Assembly: GCA_963926475.1 (NCBI GenBank)
Contig: CAWUXE010000011.1
Coordinates: forward strand, 38,556-102,555
Reading direction: 5' to 3'
Source of the DNA: UBA2040 sp002384725
Lineage (GTDB): Bacteria; Bacteroidota; Bacteroidia; Flavobacteriales_D; Crocinitomicaceae
Length of the DNA: 64,000 nucleotides
Shown: in pieces, positions 26,622 through 35,576 of the stretch
Position numbering within the stretch: the first letter of the stretch is position 1
Layout: every line of letters starts with the position of its first letter
Made by a program: the position numbers and the translations under genes
Notes under the pieces: generated by a model
Told to the model about the DNA's origin: nothing
The model's input: the letters and a program-made list of their open reading frames with translations, nothing else
The model's database searches: none

Positions 26622-27077
26622 ATGGTTCTCATATTTAATGACATCGCCGGAACGGAGATACTTTTGATTCTTGTATTTATTCTGATTTTCTTCGGATCGA
26701 AAAGCATTCCTGGAATTGCACAATCCTTAGGTCGAACGATGCGCCAAATAAAAGATGCATCGCAAGATGTCCAAAACGAGATCAAAAAGTCTGGGATGGA
26801 TATTAAGAAAGACTTGAATTTAAAAGGTTTAATAAGCGAAACAGAGCAAACACTTCGTCGACCGTTGGATCAAATGCACAACGATATCAATGAAGTTGTA
26901 GATTCGACGAGAAAACCATATAAACCAGTTGTTCCACAGCCTCAATCTGCAGTTGAATCTGCAAAAGACGAACCTATAAAGGTAGAGCCGATAAAAGCTG
27001 AGCCAGCAAAAGAGGAGGCAGCGAAAGTGGATAAAACGGGTAGTGCACCAGAATCAGACACGGAAAAGCCTAGATAA
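26622..27077 (+). CDS. Sec-independent translocase subunit TatA/TatB
   Basis: A 151-residue Tat pore/receptor component. One N-terminal transmembrane helix (EILLILVFILIFFG) is followed by the hinge SKSIPGIAQSLGR and an amphipathic helix (TMRQIKDASQDVQNEIKKS). This is the TatA/B plan, with the F-G and P residues of the family. The C-terminal third is low complexity, with repeated KDEPIKVEPIKAEPAKEE wording, and is probably disordered. TatA against TatB cannot be decided; no tatC is in this window. The nitroreductase gene follows after eight bases. Confidence 0.88.
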   Translation: MVLIFNDIAGTEILLILVFILIFFGSKSIPGIAQSLGRTMRQIKDASQDVQNEIKKSGMDIKKDLNLKGLISETEQTLRRPLDQMHNDINEVVDSTRKPYKPVVPQPQSAVESAKDEPIKVEPIKAEPAKEEAAKVDKTGSAPESDTEKPR

Positions 27078-27085
27078 TTTCACCC

Positions 27086-27679
27086 ATGAAGTATAACCTT
27101 TCTGAAATCACAGATGTCATTCGAAACAGAAGGACGATTTATCCAGAACAATTTAGCGATAGAAAAGTCCACCAAGAACAAATTGAACTTTTGTTGAATA
27201 ATGCCGTATGGGCACCTACACATGGAAATACTCAGCCGTGGCGGTTTAAAGTTTTCATGGAAGATGCTCGACAAAATTTGAGCGATTTTTTAGTTCGGAC
27301 CTATTGTGAATTGACACCAGAACCGGATCAAAAGGAAATGAAAATGGCTAAAATGACGAATCGTCCGTTAAAGAGTTCAGCAGTGATTGCGATTTGCATG
27401 GAACGTCAACAAAGCGAGAAAATATCGGAGCAAGATGAAATGTTGGCGGTAGCTTGTGCTGTTCAGAACATGCATTTGACTTGCACCGCTTACGGGCTGG
27501 GAGGATTTTGGTCTACACCTGGATTGATCAACAGTCAGCAAATGAAGGATTATTTGAATTTAGGCGAGAAAGATAAATGTCTCGGACTTTTTTATGTTGG
27601 TTATCCGTCGCCAGAAATGGAATGGCCAAAAGGTCAACGCAAACCAATTGAATATTTGACAGAATGGAAAACCCAATAG
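27086..27679 (+). CDS. nitroreductase-family FMN oxidoreductase
   Basis: A 197-residue FMN-dependent NAD(P)H oxidoreductase. The N-terminal VIRNRRTIYPEQFSDRKVH carries the FMN-binding R-R pair, followed by NAVWAPTHGNTQPWRFKVF. The middle AVACAVQNMHLTCTAYGLGGFWSTPG and the C-terminal CLGLFYVGYPSPE are standard nitroreductase motifs. The length fits the YdjA-like subgroup. The natural substrate is unknown. It lies between tatA and a small membrane-protein gene that overlaps its end by 16 bases. Confidence 0.9.
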   Translation: MKYNLSEITDVIRNRRTIYPEQFSDRKVHQEQIELLLNNAVWAPTHGNTQPWRFKVFMEDARQNLSDFLVRTYCELTPEPDQKEMKMAKMTNRPLKSSAVIAICMERQQSEKISEQDEMLAVACAVQNMHLTCTAYGLGGFWSTPGLINSQQMKDYLNLGEKDKCLGLFYVGYPSPEMEWPKGQRKPIEYLTEWKTQ

Positions 27680-28071
27680 ACAGTTCGATCGATTTAGGTT
27701 TTGTCAATTACGTACAACACCCAGAAAATAAAAATTACGTCGTTTTTCGCTTTGCGGATGCTGAGCGAGCGGAAAGTTTTGAAATTGAATTGAAAGAGCA
27801 CAATATTTGGTTTGAGAAAGGCGAAGAGGACAAAAGAGGCAAAATGTACACCTTGTATGGCCTTAAAAACAAGGACTTTAAAGCAGCAGAGAAAATTAAT
27901 TATAGAGTAGAAGGCAAGCACAAAAAGCCCATAATTGCCTTTGCTCCTTTGCGTTGGATAATCTTGGGACTTTCGTTAATTGCTATGACCTTGACGCTTG
28001 TTGGTTACTGTAAGGCTCAAAATAAGCTTGAAGAGGCAACGAATGCCGCCGAACAATCAATCGCAAAATAA
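27664..28071 (+). CDS. small single-pass membrane protein, unknown function
   Basis: A 135-residue protein whose start overlaps the nitroreductase stop region by 16 bases. Residues 10-85 are soluble and mixed alpha/beta (NYVVFRFADAERAESFEIELKE, MYTLYGLKNKDFKAAEK), resembling a small signal-transducing-type fold. One transmembrane helix follows near 100-120 (LRWIILGLSLIAMTLTLVGY), and the C-terminus is a short helix. I recognise no named family. Translational coupling suggests it is made together with the nitroreductase. Confidence 0.65.
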   Translation: MENPIDSSIDLGFVNYVQHPENKNYVVFRFADAERAESFEIELKEHNIWFEKGEEDKRGKMYTLYGLKNKDFKAAEKINYRVEGKHKKPIIAFAPLRWIILGLSLIAMTLTLVGYCKAQNKLEEATNAAEQSIAK

Positions 28072-28111
28072 TGTTCACTTCATTTTGTTATATTCGTCTT
28101 AATTAATGACC

Positions 28112-28885
28112 ATGAAAATCACTTGGATTATTCTTTTATTCGTTGCGATACCGGTGCTTTCACAGGAAAGGGCAGATGAGAACGAAAGCGAGAAATATCC
28201 TACATCATTTGCGCTTCAAATCAGAGGGTTAGCACATAATCGTTTTGTAGAACCGTCGATTTTAACCCAAACAAACGATACAGTCATCAGTTCTATTGGG
28301 ATGCGCAATGGTTTTTCTTTTGGAGGAGTAATTCGACGTCGATATACTGATGAATTGGGATTTGAGATAGGTTTGATTCACAACAAGCGGTATTTCAATT
28401 TGTCCTCTTCACCGACTGATACAAACGTCACCTATACGTCCGATTTCGCGTTTACCAATTATGAATTGCCTGTCAAGGGATTGGTCTTTGTCAAATTCTC
28501 CAATTCTATTTTCGTAAATGTTGGCTTAGGAATGACTGCTTTGTATAAACCATCGAGTGTATATGTTCAAGTGGATGATTTGCCGGTAAAACGAAGTGCT
28601 AGTTTTGAAGGATATGCGTTTAGAAAGTTCGGATTTAACGTCGATGCTCAAATTGGTGTAGAATATAGAACACGAAATTCAGGAATCTTTTATTTAGGTG
28701 GCTCTGCCAGTATTCCAACAAGTCCATTGTTCGCCTTTATTTCAGTGTATCGCTCTCAAAATGAAAGCATTCGAGTGGATCAAGCTCAATTTATTCGGTC
28801 ACCGTATTTCACGCTAGACCTCCGTTACTATTTCCCGAAAATTAGGAACAAAGGGGATCAACCCAACAAAAGTTTACTTGATTAA
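28112..28885 (+). CDS. PorT-like outer-membrane beta-barrel protein
   Basis: About 257 residues from ATG 28112 (MKITWIILLFVAIPVLSQ), with a signal peptide cut near SQ. The mature part alternates hydrophobic and polar residues in strand-like segments (GFSFGGVIRRRYTDELGFEIG, NYELPVKGLVFVKFSNSIFVNVGLG, GFNVDAQIGVEYR) and ends in the aromatic strand YFTLDLRYYFP. This is the pattern of Bacteroidota PorT/OMP_b-brl proteins. A specific role in type IX secretion cannot be claimed. DUF985 follows after two bases. Confidence 0.7.
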   Translation: MKITWIILLFVAIPVLSQERADENESEKYPTSFALQIRGLAHNRFVEPSILTQTNDTVISSIGMRNGFSFGGVIRRRYTDELGFEIGLIHNKRYFNLSSSPTDTNVTYTSDFAFTNYELPVKGLVFVKFSNSIFVNVGLGMTALYKPSSVYVQVDDLPVKRSASFEGYAFRKFGFNVDAQIGVEYRTRNSGIFYLGGSASIPTSPLFAFISVYRSQNESIRVDQAQFIRSPYFTLDLRYYFPKIRNKGDQPNKSLLD

Positions 28886-28887
28886 TT

Positions 28888-29361
28888 ATGATTCCAAAAG
28901 AAGCCCAAGTATTAATCGATAAACTGGAATTGCTGCCTCATCCCGAAGGCGGATTCTACAAAGAAACGTATAGGTCTGAAAAAACGGTTGGTGATAGAAA
29001 TCTGCAAACCGCTATTTATTTTCTAATTACTTCCAATAATATTTCTCGGTTTCATCGTATCAAAAGTGATGAGATTTGGTTTTATCACGCAGGAAGTGCG
29101 CTTTCGGTTCATACATTATCCAAAGAAAAAGGACACCAAATTCAGAAGGTGGGACTTGATTTAGCCAAAGGCGAAGTGCCGCAGTTTTTGGTACAGGCCG
29201 AAACTATATTTGGTAGTTCTCTGGATGAAGACAATACATTTTCGTTGGTTTCTTGTACCGTAACTCCCGGATTCGATTTTGCAGATTTTGAATTGTTTAC
29301 TACTGAACAATTGCTCCTTGAATTCCATGATTTCGAAGCTATTATTCGAAAAATGACTTAG
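28888..29361 (+). CDS. DUF985 cupin-domain protein
   Basis: A 157-residue single-domain cupin. LLPHPEGGFYKETYRS at the N-terminus, TAIYFLITSNNISRFHRIKSDEIWFYHAGSAL in the middle (described in two parts: TAIYFLITSNN and SRFHRIKSDEIW) and CTVTPGFDFADFEL near the end are DUF985 signatures. The His and Glu in RFHRIKSDEIWFYH are the likely metal or substrate ligands. Catalytic activity is not established for the family. Its end overlaps the end of the convergent Asp-box gene by four bases. Confidence 0.92.
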   Translation: MIPKEAQVLIDKLELLPHPEGGFYKETYRSEKTVGDRNLQTAIYFLITSNNISRFHRIKSDEIWFYHAGSALSVHTLSKEKGHQIQKVGLDLAKGEVPQFLVQAETIFGSSLDEDNTFSLVSCTVTPGFDFADFELFTTEQLLLEFHDFEAIIRKMT

Positions 29362-30638
29362 AAGTTCTTGTCAAATAAATGCGCTACCCAAAGACTTATT
29401 TTTTCATTGTCCATTCTTGGATAAATAGCGCGAATAGTTCCATTGACGGATGCAATATTCAAATAATCACCAAAGAAGACCTCTTTATTTGGTGTGAATG
29501 ATTTTTTCGTGATTTTCATTTCCGTAAATGACTTTCCGCCGTCAATAGACCGAGCTGAATACACATCGGTTTCATCACCTTTCGAATCTCTTCTGTCGTA
29601 ATATACAAAATAGAGGTTACCAGTGCTTTGGTCTATTGACATCCAGGTAAAAAATTGATGCGCTGGACCTTTATCTTGGTTCACTTTTATCGGTTCTGAC
29701 CAGGATTTTCCATCGTCTTTTGAAACAGACAGCCAAGAATCGGTATCATCCGTTCCATTGCGTTGATCGCACCAGTTCAAGTATAGATTTCCTCGATTCG
29801 ATCCTTGCGAACAATCGCTGACAAGAATGGGTAAGCCATTTGCCCGAGAAATACCTGGGATATCCAATGTCCAGCCACCGAATTGTGGTCCGATGATTTG
29901 TTCTTCTTCCAACCACGTTTCGCCTTTATCTGAAGACTTTTGTAGGACTAAACCTTTCGGCCCAGCCCAAACCACAAATAATTCACCGTTTTTCCCAACG
30001 GCGGGAACAGCTCCTTCGACTGTGTTGTCGTCATCCAAACAATCTCCGGCAAATTTTGAAATCCTCACGGGAGTCGACCATGTATCACCTTTATCCAACG
30101 ATTTTGAAAAAAAAATGATAGATGAATCTTCTGATAATCCACTGTTGTAAGAATCAAATTGGGTCCAAGTCATGTATAAATGATTGGTTTGCGGATCTAC
30201 ACAAATCCAATGTTTGTCTTGTGTTTTAGTGCCATTGGGTTCAGGCGAAGTTCCAGTTGTGAATTCACCGTTTACTTGATCCACCCTCTGACAAACAATT
30301 CTATCCAGATGTGTTGCTTTATCGTAGGAAGCCAAATGAAAATAATAGGCAGTTCCAGCACTGTCGAACATCAAAACAGGATCTCCGTAAACGCCGTAAG
30401 TACTTTTCATTGTGGAGCTTGTCCAGGTTTTTCCGGCATCTATGGAATAATAATAATCGTCAAGAACAGTTCCAGCAATTTGAATGTTTTGATCTTTAGG
30501 ATGAATGGCAATGCTCGGTTCAACCTGTGCATACGGATAGGTGCTACCTTGAGGTTTGGCCAAACATACAGATTTCACTCCTGACATTTTACAAGAGGTA
30601 AATGCCAGAATCATAATTACTAAAATGGATAATTTCAT
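29358..30638 (-). CDS. Asp-box (BNR) beta-propeller lipoprotein, sialidase-like
   Basis: A 426-residue protein with a lipoprotein signal (ILAFTSC, Cys16). Five Asp-boxes (S-x-D-x-G-x-T-W type) are visible: YSIDAGKTW, KSLDKGDTW, KSSDKGETW, VSKDDGKSW and RSIDGGKSF. They mark successive propeller blades and indicate a six-bladed sialidase-type fold exposed on the cell surface. I cannot see the sialidase arginine triad clearly, so glycosidase activity is not claimed; many such proteins only bind glycans. It begins three bases after the M61 peptidase gene and is probably in its operon. Confidence 0.82.
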   Translation of the reverse strand: MKLSILVIMILAFTSCKMSGVKSVCLAKPQGSTYPYAQVEPSIAIHPKDQNIQIAGTVLDDYYYSIDAGKTWTSSTMKSTYGVYGDPVLMFDSAGTAYYFHLASYDKATHLDRIVCQRVDQVNGEFTTGTSPEPNGTKTQDKHWICVDPQTNHLYMTWTQFDSYNSGLSEDSSIIFFSKSLDKGDTWSTPVRISKFAGDCLDDDNTVEGAVPAVGKNGELFVVWAGPKGLVLQKSSDKGETWLEEEQIIGPQFGGWTLDIPGISRANGLPILVSDCSQGSNRGNLYLNWCDQRNGTDDTDSWLSVSKDDGKSWSEPIKVNQDKGPAHQFFTWMSIDQSTGNLYFVYYDRRDSKGDETDVYSARSIDGGKSFTEMKITKKSFTPNKEVFFGDYLNIASVNGTIRAIYPRMDNEKISLWVAHLFDKNF

Positions 30639-30641
30639 CTT

Positions 30642-32414
30642 CTATCGCAACCAATAATTGGTCAGTTTTTTATTGGCAAAATCAGTATCCAATTCCAACA
30701 TGAATAAAGGAGTGGTAATTTCGGACATTTTTCCTTTTAAGGTATAAAGTATATTGTCTCTTGAAATCAACAATTCAAAGGTGTCATTCAATCCAAACTT
30801 GGATAGCATTTCTCCATACGATCCACCGTCAATTCTGTAATTATCGATAGCTATAACTTCGTCTCCAACACTAAGTCCAATGCTTTCTGCAGCAGAACCT
30901 CGATCGACGCCACGAACAGTAGTTCCGCCCAATCTTGCACCAAATCTAACTTCTTTAACATCCTGACGATTGGCTTTCAATCCTACTTGACTGAACACTT
31001 TTTCGTAATCCGGAATTTCAGTTCCATGAATAAAACGTTCAAAGAACTCCGTCAAATCAGATTCTGTGAATTTCTCTAACTCTGCTTTGAACTCAGCTTC
31101 CGTAAATCCACGGTTTTGGTCGACATGATATGTTTTATATATGCTTTGCATAAAGTGATCCAAGCATTTCTCACCATTTGAAACTTTGACAATCATCGCA
31201 TCGAACTGAGCGGCCATCACCTGTCCACGTGAATAATAAGACATTGTCGTGTTGTAGCTATTTTCGTTTGGTCGATATGCTTTAATCCAGGCATCATAGC
31301 TCGAATGTGCTAGAGGTTGAACTCTTGAACCTATTGAACCTTCTACGTAATTTAAGGAACTATTCAGTTTCGCTAAATATTGTTCTTTGGCATAAAATCC
31401 AGCTCGAAGCATTAAAAGTTCATCGTAATAAGAAGTAAATCCTTCCATGACCCACAAGAGAGTGGTGTAGTTTTCTTGATCGTAATTAAATGGACCCAAT
31501 TCTATCGGACGGATTCGTTTTACATTCCACAGATGAAAGTATTCATGGGCGACCAAATTCAAAAAACCTAGATAATCAGATCCAGTGTACGTCCAGCGAT
31601 TTACGCTCAAAGTTGTGCTATTGCAGTGCTCCAATCCACCTTGACCTTGTTCCACATTGTGAATTATAAACGTATAATCTTTGTTTGGATTCTGACCAAA
31701 AACACCCGTGGCGCTTTCTATTATTTTAGCCATGTCACGTTTCATGTTTTCAATGTTGTGATTCCCTCTACCATAAATCGCCACGGTATGTTCTACGCCC
31801 GCAGCGGTGAAATCGAATATTTCTTGATTTCCAATTTCAATTGGACAGTCTACAAGTTGATCGTAATCGTTGAATTTGAATCGCGTTCCACCATCCGATG
31901 CTATACTTTCTTTACAAAAGGGCAAGGCAGTCGTGATTTTCGAAAATGATGTGTGAGGAATAACATCCAAGCATCCTTTTACTGCTTTGTGTCCTTCGAG
32001 ATACATAAAGACACCACTCCCGCTGACGTAACCATGAGTTAAATCCAAGAAACTCGTTCGAACAGACAATTCAAAAGCGTAGACCTCATATTTCACGATG
32101 ACCTTCTTTTCCTTACCTTTTTTAATGACCCAAGTATTTTTACTTGATTTTTCAACAGGAAGTTTGTCTCCTTTTTTATCCAAAGCGACAACTAGGTCTA
32201 CATTTTTTGAGAATTCTCTGACCAAATAACTCCCTGGCGCCCAAACCGGCATTTTAATTTTGAGTTCTTCGTCGTCGAAATCAGTGAGTTCCATTTCAAC
32301 TTGGAAATAGTGTGTTTGTGGAGCGTCCATCCTCAATTTGTATTGAATTTTTTGAGCGTGAGCACTTCCTATAAAAGCACAAAAGAGAAGAATAATAAGG
32401 TGTTTAATGTTCAT
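30642..32414 (-). CDS. M61 family metallopeptidase with PDZ domain
   Basis: A 590-residue secreted peptidase of the glycyl-aminopeptidase family. A signal peptide (IILLFCAFIGSAHAQ) precedes an N-terminal beta-sandwich. The zinc site is VAHEYFHLWNVKRIRP near 290, with the third ligand Glu in LWVMEGFTSYYDEL about 35 residues later. The C-terminal PDZ domain (GVDRGSAAESIGLSVGDEVI) near 510-575 probably binds substrate tails. The combination is the standard M61 layout. The Asp-box lipoprotein follows it on the same strand. Confidence 0.93.
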   Translation of the reverse strand: MNIKHLIILLFCAFIGSAHAQKIQYKLRMDAPQTHYFQVEMELTDFDDEELKIKMPVWAPGSYLVREFSKNVDLVVALDKKGDKLPVEKSSKNTWVIKKGKEKKVIVKYEVYAFELSVRTSFLDLTHGYVSGSGVFMYLEGHKAVKGCLDVIPHTSFSKITTALPFCKESIASDGGTRFKFNDYDQLVDCPIEIGNQEIFDFTAAGVEHTVAIYGRGNHNIENMKRDMAKIIESATGVFGQNPNKDYTFIIHNVEQGQGGLEHCNSTTLSVNRWTYTGSDYLGFLNLVAHEYFHLWNVKRIRPIELGPFNYDQENYTTLLWVMEGFTSYYDELLMLRAGFYAKEQYLAKLNSSLNYVEGSIGSRVQPLAHSSYDAWIKAYRPNENSYNTTMSYYSRGQVMAAQFDAMIVKVSNGEKCLDHFMQSIYKTYHVDQNRGFTEAEFKAELEKFTESDLTEFFERFIHGTEIPDYEKVFSQVGLKANRQDVKEVRFGARLGGTTVRGVDRGSAAESIGLSVGDEVIAIDNYRIDGGSYGEMLSKFGLNDTFELLISRDNILYTLKGKMSEITTPLFMLELDTDFANKKLTNYWLR

Positions 32415-32438
32415 TTTTTACTTATTTTCGGGTGTCCC

Positions 32439-32446
32439 TAAGTTTG
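32439..32446 (+). promoter_or_regulatory. -7 box (TAAGTTTG) for the coiled-coil lipoprotein gene
   Basis: TAnnTTTG match 24 bases before the ATG at 32471, in the 56-base divergent spacer. A minus-strand TATCTTTA at 32460-32453 is a one-mismatch candidate for the M61 gene. Confidence 0.4.
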
Positions 32447-32470
32447 GGAGCCTAAAGATAATAAATTGAT

Positions 32471-33319
32471 ATGAAATTACTTGGAACTCTTTTTTTGATA
32501 ACCGTTTTGTTTGCCTGTAAGGAAGAACCTCAGCAAAGAACCGATACTGCGGATATTGCTTTGTTGAAAAGTCAAATGGAGCAAATGGAATTGGATGCTC
32601 AGTTAAAAGATTCAATTGTGAATGAATCCTTGTCTTTTTTCAATGAAATTCAAGAAAATTTGTTGGCAATCGGGGTGAAAGAGGAGAGCGTTCGTCAGCA
32701 AAGTGGCGATACCGAAATAGCGAACAACGAGCGAGAAATGGTGTTGAATGAAATCCGTCAGATTAACAATCTGCGCACAGATAATGCTAAAAAAATGACA
32801 CAACTTCAGGATCAAATGAAGAATAGTGGAATGAAAATTATTGAGTTGGAGGCGATGGTGAATCGTTTGATGCATCAGTTGGCAGATAAAGACGCAGAGA
32901 TTCAATCTTTGCAGAAAGAATTGGAACAAAAAAACAAAGATTTCGCAAGATTATTTGATGCTTATCAAGAGAAAGATTATCAAATAGACTTGATGAAAGA
33001 GGATATGAACACAGCTTATTATGTGTATGGTACAGAGAAGGAGCTTTTGAAAAACGAAGTGATTTCGAAGAATAAAGGATTTGTTGGGGTAGGGAGGAAG
33101 GTTCGACTCAAAGAAGATTTCAATGAGAATTATTTCACGAAAATTGATAAACGTAGCAAGAAGGATTTTTTAATTTCGGGGGATAAAATAGAACTTATTT
33201 CGACCCATCCGACAAGTTCGTATGATTTGATTCCTGTTGGTGAGAATACGAAATTGGTGGTGAAAGATGCGAAGGGATTTTGGAAGGTGTCGCAGTATTT
33301 GATTGTGGTGGTGAAGTAG
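32471..33319 (+). CDS. coiled-coil lipoprotein, unknown function
   Basis: A 282-residue protein with a lipobox (LITVLFACKEE, Cys16). Residues about 25-185 form a long heptad-patterned coiled coil (ALLKSQMEQMELDAQLKDS, NNLRTDNAKKMTQLQDQMKN, LQKELEQKNKDFARLFDAYQ). The C-terminal 90 residues are beta-rich (FVGVGRKVRLKEDFNENYF, NTKLVVKDAKGFWKVSQYL), as in Bacteroidota lipoproteins sometimes annotated as Cbp1-like or hypothetical. A structural envelope role is likely. I cannot name the family. No gene follows until 33440. Confidence 0.75.
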   Translation: MKLLGTLFLITVLFACKEEPQQRTDTADIALLKSQMEQMELDAQLKDSIVNESLSFFNEIQENLLAIGVKEESVRQQSGDTEIANNEREMVLNEIRQINNLRTDNAKKMTQLQDQMKNSGMKIIELEAMVNRLMHQLADKDAEIQSLQKELEQKNKDFARLFDAYQEKDYQIDLMKEDMNTAYYVYGTEKELLKNEVISKNKGFVGVGRKVRLKEDFNENYFTKIDKRSKKDFLISGDKIELISTHPTSSYDLIPVGENTKLVVKDAKGFWKVSQYLIVVVK

Positions 33320-33439
33320 AAAATATCACTGAAGGTTTGAAGGAAATAAAAATTTAAGTTTTTAGATGACTTGCTGTTGATAATTGCACTAAGTGTTTGA
33401 AAACAAGCTTGTTTTTATATTCAACAATAGTTGCAATTT

Positions 33440-34090
33440 CTACAAATGATAAAACGAAAACCCCTTTTCGTCCCAAACTTCATCAAACAAATGTGGATAA
33501 TATCTCCTCATTTCTGTATTCATTAAATCGACTGGTACATCATCAAATGTTCCATAATAATGTAAGTACTCCATAAACTGCTTTTCACCCGAATAAGCTT
33601 GAAACATGGAATCTGTCTTTCCGTCAAATTCCAATGGTGGCACACCAGATATCCGACAAATTCTTTTATCAAAGGCAGGAGTGCATGCAATCCATTGATT
33701 GTTCAAAAAGACCTCCACATAACCATGAAAAACAATTTCAGTACGTTTTAGGTATTTCTCAAGTTTCTCCACTCCAATGTGATTTCGCACCACCGCGTAG
33801 CCCATTCTTGATGGAATACCAAGCTTTCTGGCCCCTGCAGCAAAGACAATTGCTTTTTCAACGCACCAAGCACGATTTTTGGTTAGGATTTTACTCGCAA
33901 CCAATGATTCTGGACGCAGGTCTAAATGATACGGATCGTACAGAAATCTATCTCTAACGTTATTGTAGAATTTTATCGCTTGCGCAACAGGATCTGTTAA
34001 AGTGATTATTTCGCCAACGTATTCTGCAAATGATGGATCATTAAAATTTAAAAACTCCGTTTCTTTTAGATATTGTTCTATATTTTCCAA
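33440..34090 (-). CDS. transglutaminase-like cysteine peptidase-fold protein
   Basis: A 216-residue cytoplasmic protein with the transglutaminase core triad: Cys in NRAWCVEKAIVFAAGARKLGI, His in EIVFHGYVEVFLNNQWI and Asp in ACTPAFDKRI. The N-terminal FYNNVRDRFLYDPYHLDLRPESL is also typical of transglut_core proteins that act on peptides or isopeptides. There is no signal peptide or membrane helix. Substrate unknown. It stands alone between convergent and divergent neighbours. Confidence 0.88.
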   Translation of the reverse strand: MENIEQYLKETEFLNFNDPSFAEYVGEIITLTDPVAQAIKFYNNVRDRFLYDPYHLDLRPESLVASKILTKNRAWCVEKAIVFAAGARKLGIPSRMGYAVVRNHIGVEKLEKYLKRTEIVFHGYVEVFLNNQWIACTPAFDKRICRISGVPPLEFDGKTDSMFQAYSGEKQFMEYLHYYGTFDDVPVDLMNTEMRRYYPHLFDEVWDEKGFSFYHL

Positions 34091-34176
34091 TATGGCAAAA
34101 GTAAAAGATTGATTGATACTATTATAATCTTTATAAAAGTTGGACTAATTCCCATTAGAGTTCTTAATTTCGAAGT

Positions 34177-34734
34177 GTGGAAAATCCAGCCAAAAAATTA
34201 GACGAAAGAATAGGGCCAACTAGTCCTTTACCAGCAATATTGCGACTAAGAAATTGGATTTTCGGACTCAAATCTCCTAATTTTATTGTTAGAATAGGTT
34301 TTTATTGTTTGACAATAGTCGGAATTATTTTTCTGGCTTGGAACGTTTTAAGCTTTATTGCCCTTCAAATGCGATTTTTAGTTCGTGCCAACAAAAACAT
34401 ATCTATATCTGAGTTTTTATCTGAACGTGCTATCGAATTAGAAATCCATCCAGATTATATATTGCCTAAATTACTCACCTATTTTTCGCTTTCGGCTATT
34501 TGCTGGGGTGTTTTCCTTTTTGCTTTGTTTTTGCTTTGGCGCAAGAAAAAAATGTTCTTTTGGGTTGGAGCAGGAGCTCTTGTTATCCATATTGGAATGG
34601 CTATTTTTTATGTGGGAGGACTCTATTTTTGGGTCGAAATCAGCAATCTTGATAAACTCGTCATTTTCGCAAGTATTGCCGCTTTAGCTTTTTATCGTTT
34701 CTTTCAATTTCCTTCCGGTTCATCATCCAAATAA
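34177..34734 (+). CDS. four-helix membrane protein, unknown function
   Basis: A 185-residue protein with GTG start (MENPAKKLDERIGPTSP). A cytoplasmic N-terminus is followed by four hydrophobic helices: FIVRIGFYCLTIVGIIFLAW, LLTYFSLSAICWGVFLFALFLL, FFWVGAGALVIHIGMAIFYV and LVIFASIAALAFYRFFQF. Between helices one and two lies a soluble loop of about 45 residues. I recognise no family. The 3-prime end overlaps the convergent aroK gene by 31 bases. Confidence 0.6.
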   Translation: MENPAKKLDERIGPTSPLPAILRLRNWIFGLKSPNFIVRIGFYCLTIVGIIFLAWNVLSFIALQMRFLVRANKNISISEFLSERAIELEIHPDYILPKLLTYFSLSAICWGVFLFALFLLWRKKKMFFWVGAGALVIHIGMAIFYVGGLYFWVEISNLDKLVIFASIAALAFYRFFQFPSGSSSK

Positions 34735-35234
34735 GGCTGCAATAGATGTGTCAGGTTTTGTAATGATTGCTTGTCTCTAGAAACATTAAGCTCGCTTTTC
34801 AAATAATATTTCTCTCTTCCAGAAAGATGCGTCTCAATAAATTTTTCAAGTTCTTCGAGGTTCAAATGATCAACTAAAGGCCTTGATTTTTTTGAGTTGT
34901 GTATTCTATTGGCTAATTCTTTCGCCGGTCTTTTCAGATAAACGGTCAATCCGTTATTATTTAAGAGCTCTATGTTGTTATTAAAGCAAGGTGTTCCGCC
35001 GCCAGTTGATAGTATGGCGTGTGTTTCTTTTTGGATGAAGGAATTCAAGAATTCTGTTTCCATATGTCGAAATGCCTCTTCACCTTGCGTTTTAAAGATT
35101 TCAGTGATAGTTATTTTAGTTGTTTTCTCAATTTCCTTATCCATATCGAAAAAAGGCAAAGAAAGACGCTTAGCAACTCTTTTTCCCAAAGTGCTTTTCC
35201 CTGAAGCCATATATCCAACGAAGAAAACGATCAT
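34704..35234 (-). CDS. aroK: shikimate kinase
   Basis: Phosphorylates shikimate to shikimate-3-phosphate in aromatic amino-acid synthesis. The 176-residue NMP-kinase-fold protein starts at ATG 35234 (MIVFFVGYMASGKST), placing the P-loop at residues 7-15. FFDMDKEIEKTTKITITEIF carries the shikimate-binding Asp pair, STGGGTPCF is the glycine-rich substrate loop, and KSRPLVDH holds the lid arginine. A seven-codon upstream extension is possible but unnecessary. Its end overlaps the convergent membrane-protein gene. Confidence 0.93.
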   Translation of the reverse strand: MIVFFVGYMASGKSTLGKRVAKRLSLPFFDMDKEIEKTTKITITEIFKTQGEEAFRHMETEFLNSFIQKETHAILSTGGGTPCFNNNIELLNNNGLTVYLKRPAKELANRIHNSKKSRPLVDHLNLEELEKFIETHLSGREKYYLKSELNVSRDKQSLQNLTHLLQPYLDDEPEGN

Positions 35235-35395
35235 AACTTTAGATTGTAGAAACAAACCTACGTCTTTTTAAATAATTGTGGTGAATTGACTTTTATTTTC
35301 TGTTTTGAAAATGTTTTTTTTTACCTATTTTGCACTTAAAATCAAAGGCTTAGCGAGTTTCAGAAAAAATAACTAAAAAAAAAGTAATTCTGGCC

Positions 35396-35425
35396 TTGTC
35401 AAAAAAAAATATACGTGTATATTTG
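35396..35425 (+). promoter_or_regulatory. promoter of the tRNA-Lys gene
   Basis: TTG (35396-35398), 19-base spacer, TATATTTG (35418-35425): an exact Bacteroidota consensus promoter 37 bases ahead of the tRNA. Confidence 0.75.
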
Positions 35426-35462
35426 CAGCCTCAAAAGGATGAAATATCCATGAGAAAATTAG

Positions 35463-35535
35463 GATTCCGTAGCTCAGTTGGTAGAGCAATACACTTTTAA
35501 TGTATGGGTCCTGGGTTCGAGCCCCAGCGGGATCA
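35463..35535 (+). tRNA. tRNA-Lys (anticodon UUU)
   Basis: All four arms fold. The acceptor GATTCCG pairs with CGGGATC, with one G-U. The D arm is GCTC-AGTTGGTA-GAGC. The anticodon arm is ATACA-CTTTTAA-TGTAT with TTT at the anticodon. The T arm is CTGGG-TTCGAGC-CCCAG, followed by discriminator A. The 3-prime CCA is not encoded. A consensus promoter precedes it and a hairpin terminator follows. Confidence 0.95.
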
Positions 35536-35540
35536 CAAAA

Positions 35541-35571
35541 AAAGGTTCAATCGAAAGATTGGATCTTTTTT
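35541..35571 (+). terminator. terminator of the tRNA-Lys gene
   Basis: AAAGGTTCAATC and GATTGGATCTTT arms around a GAAA tetraloop, ending in T6. Confidence 0.8.
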
Positions 35572-35576
35572 GCTTT

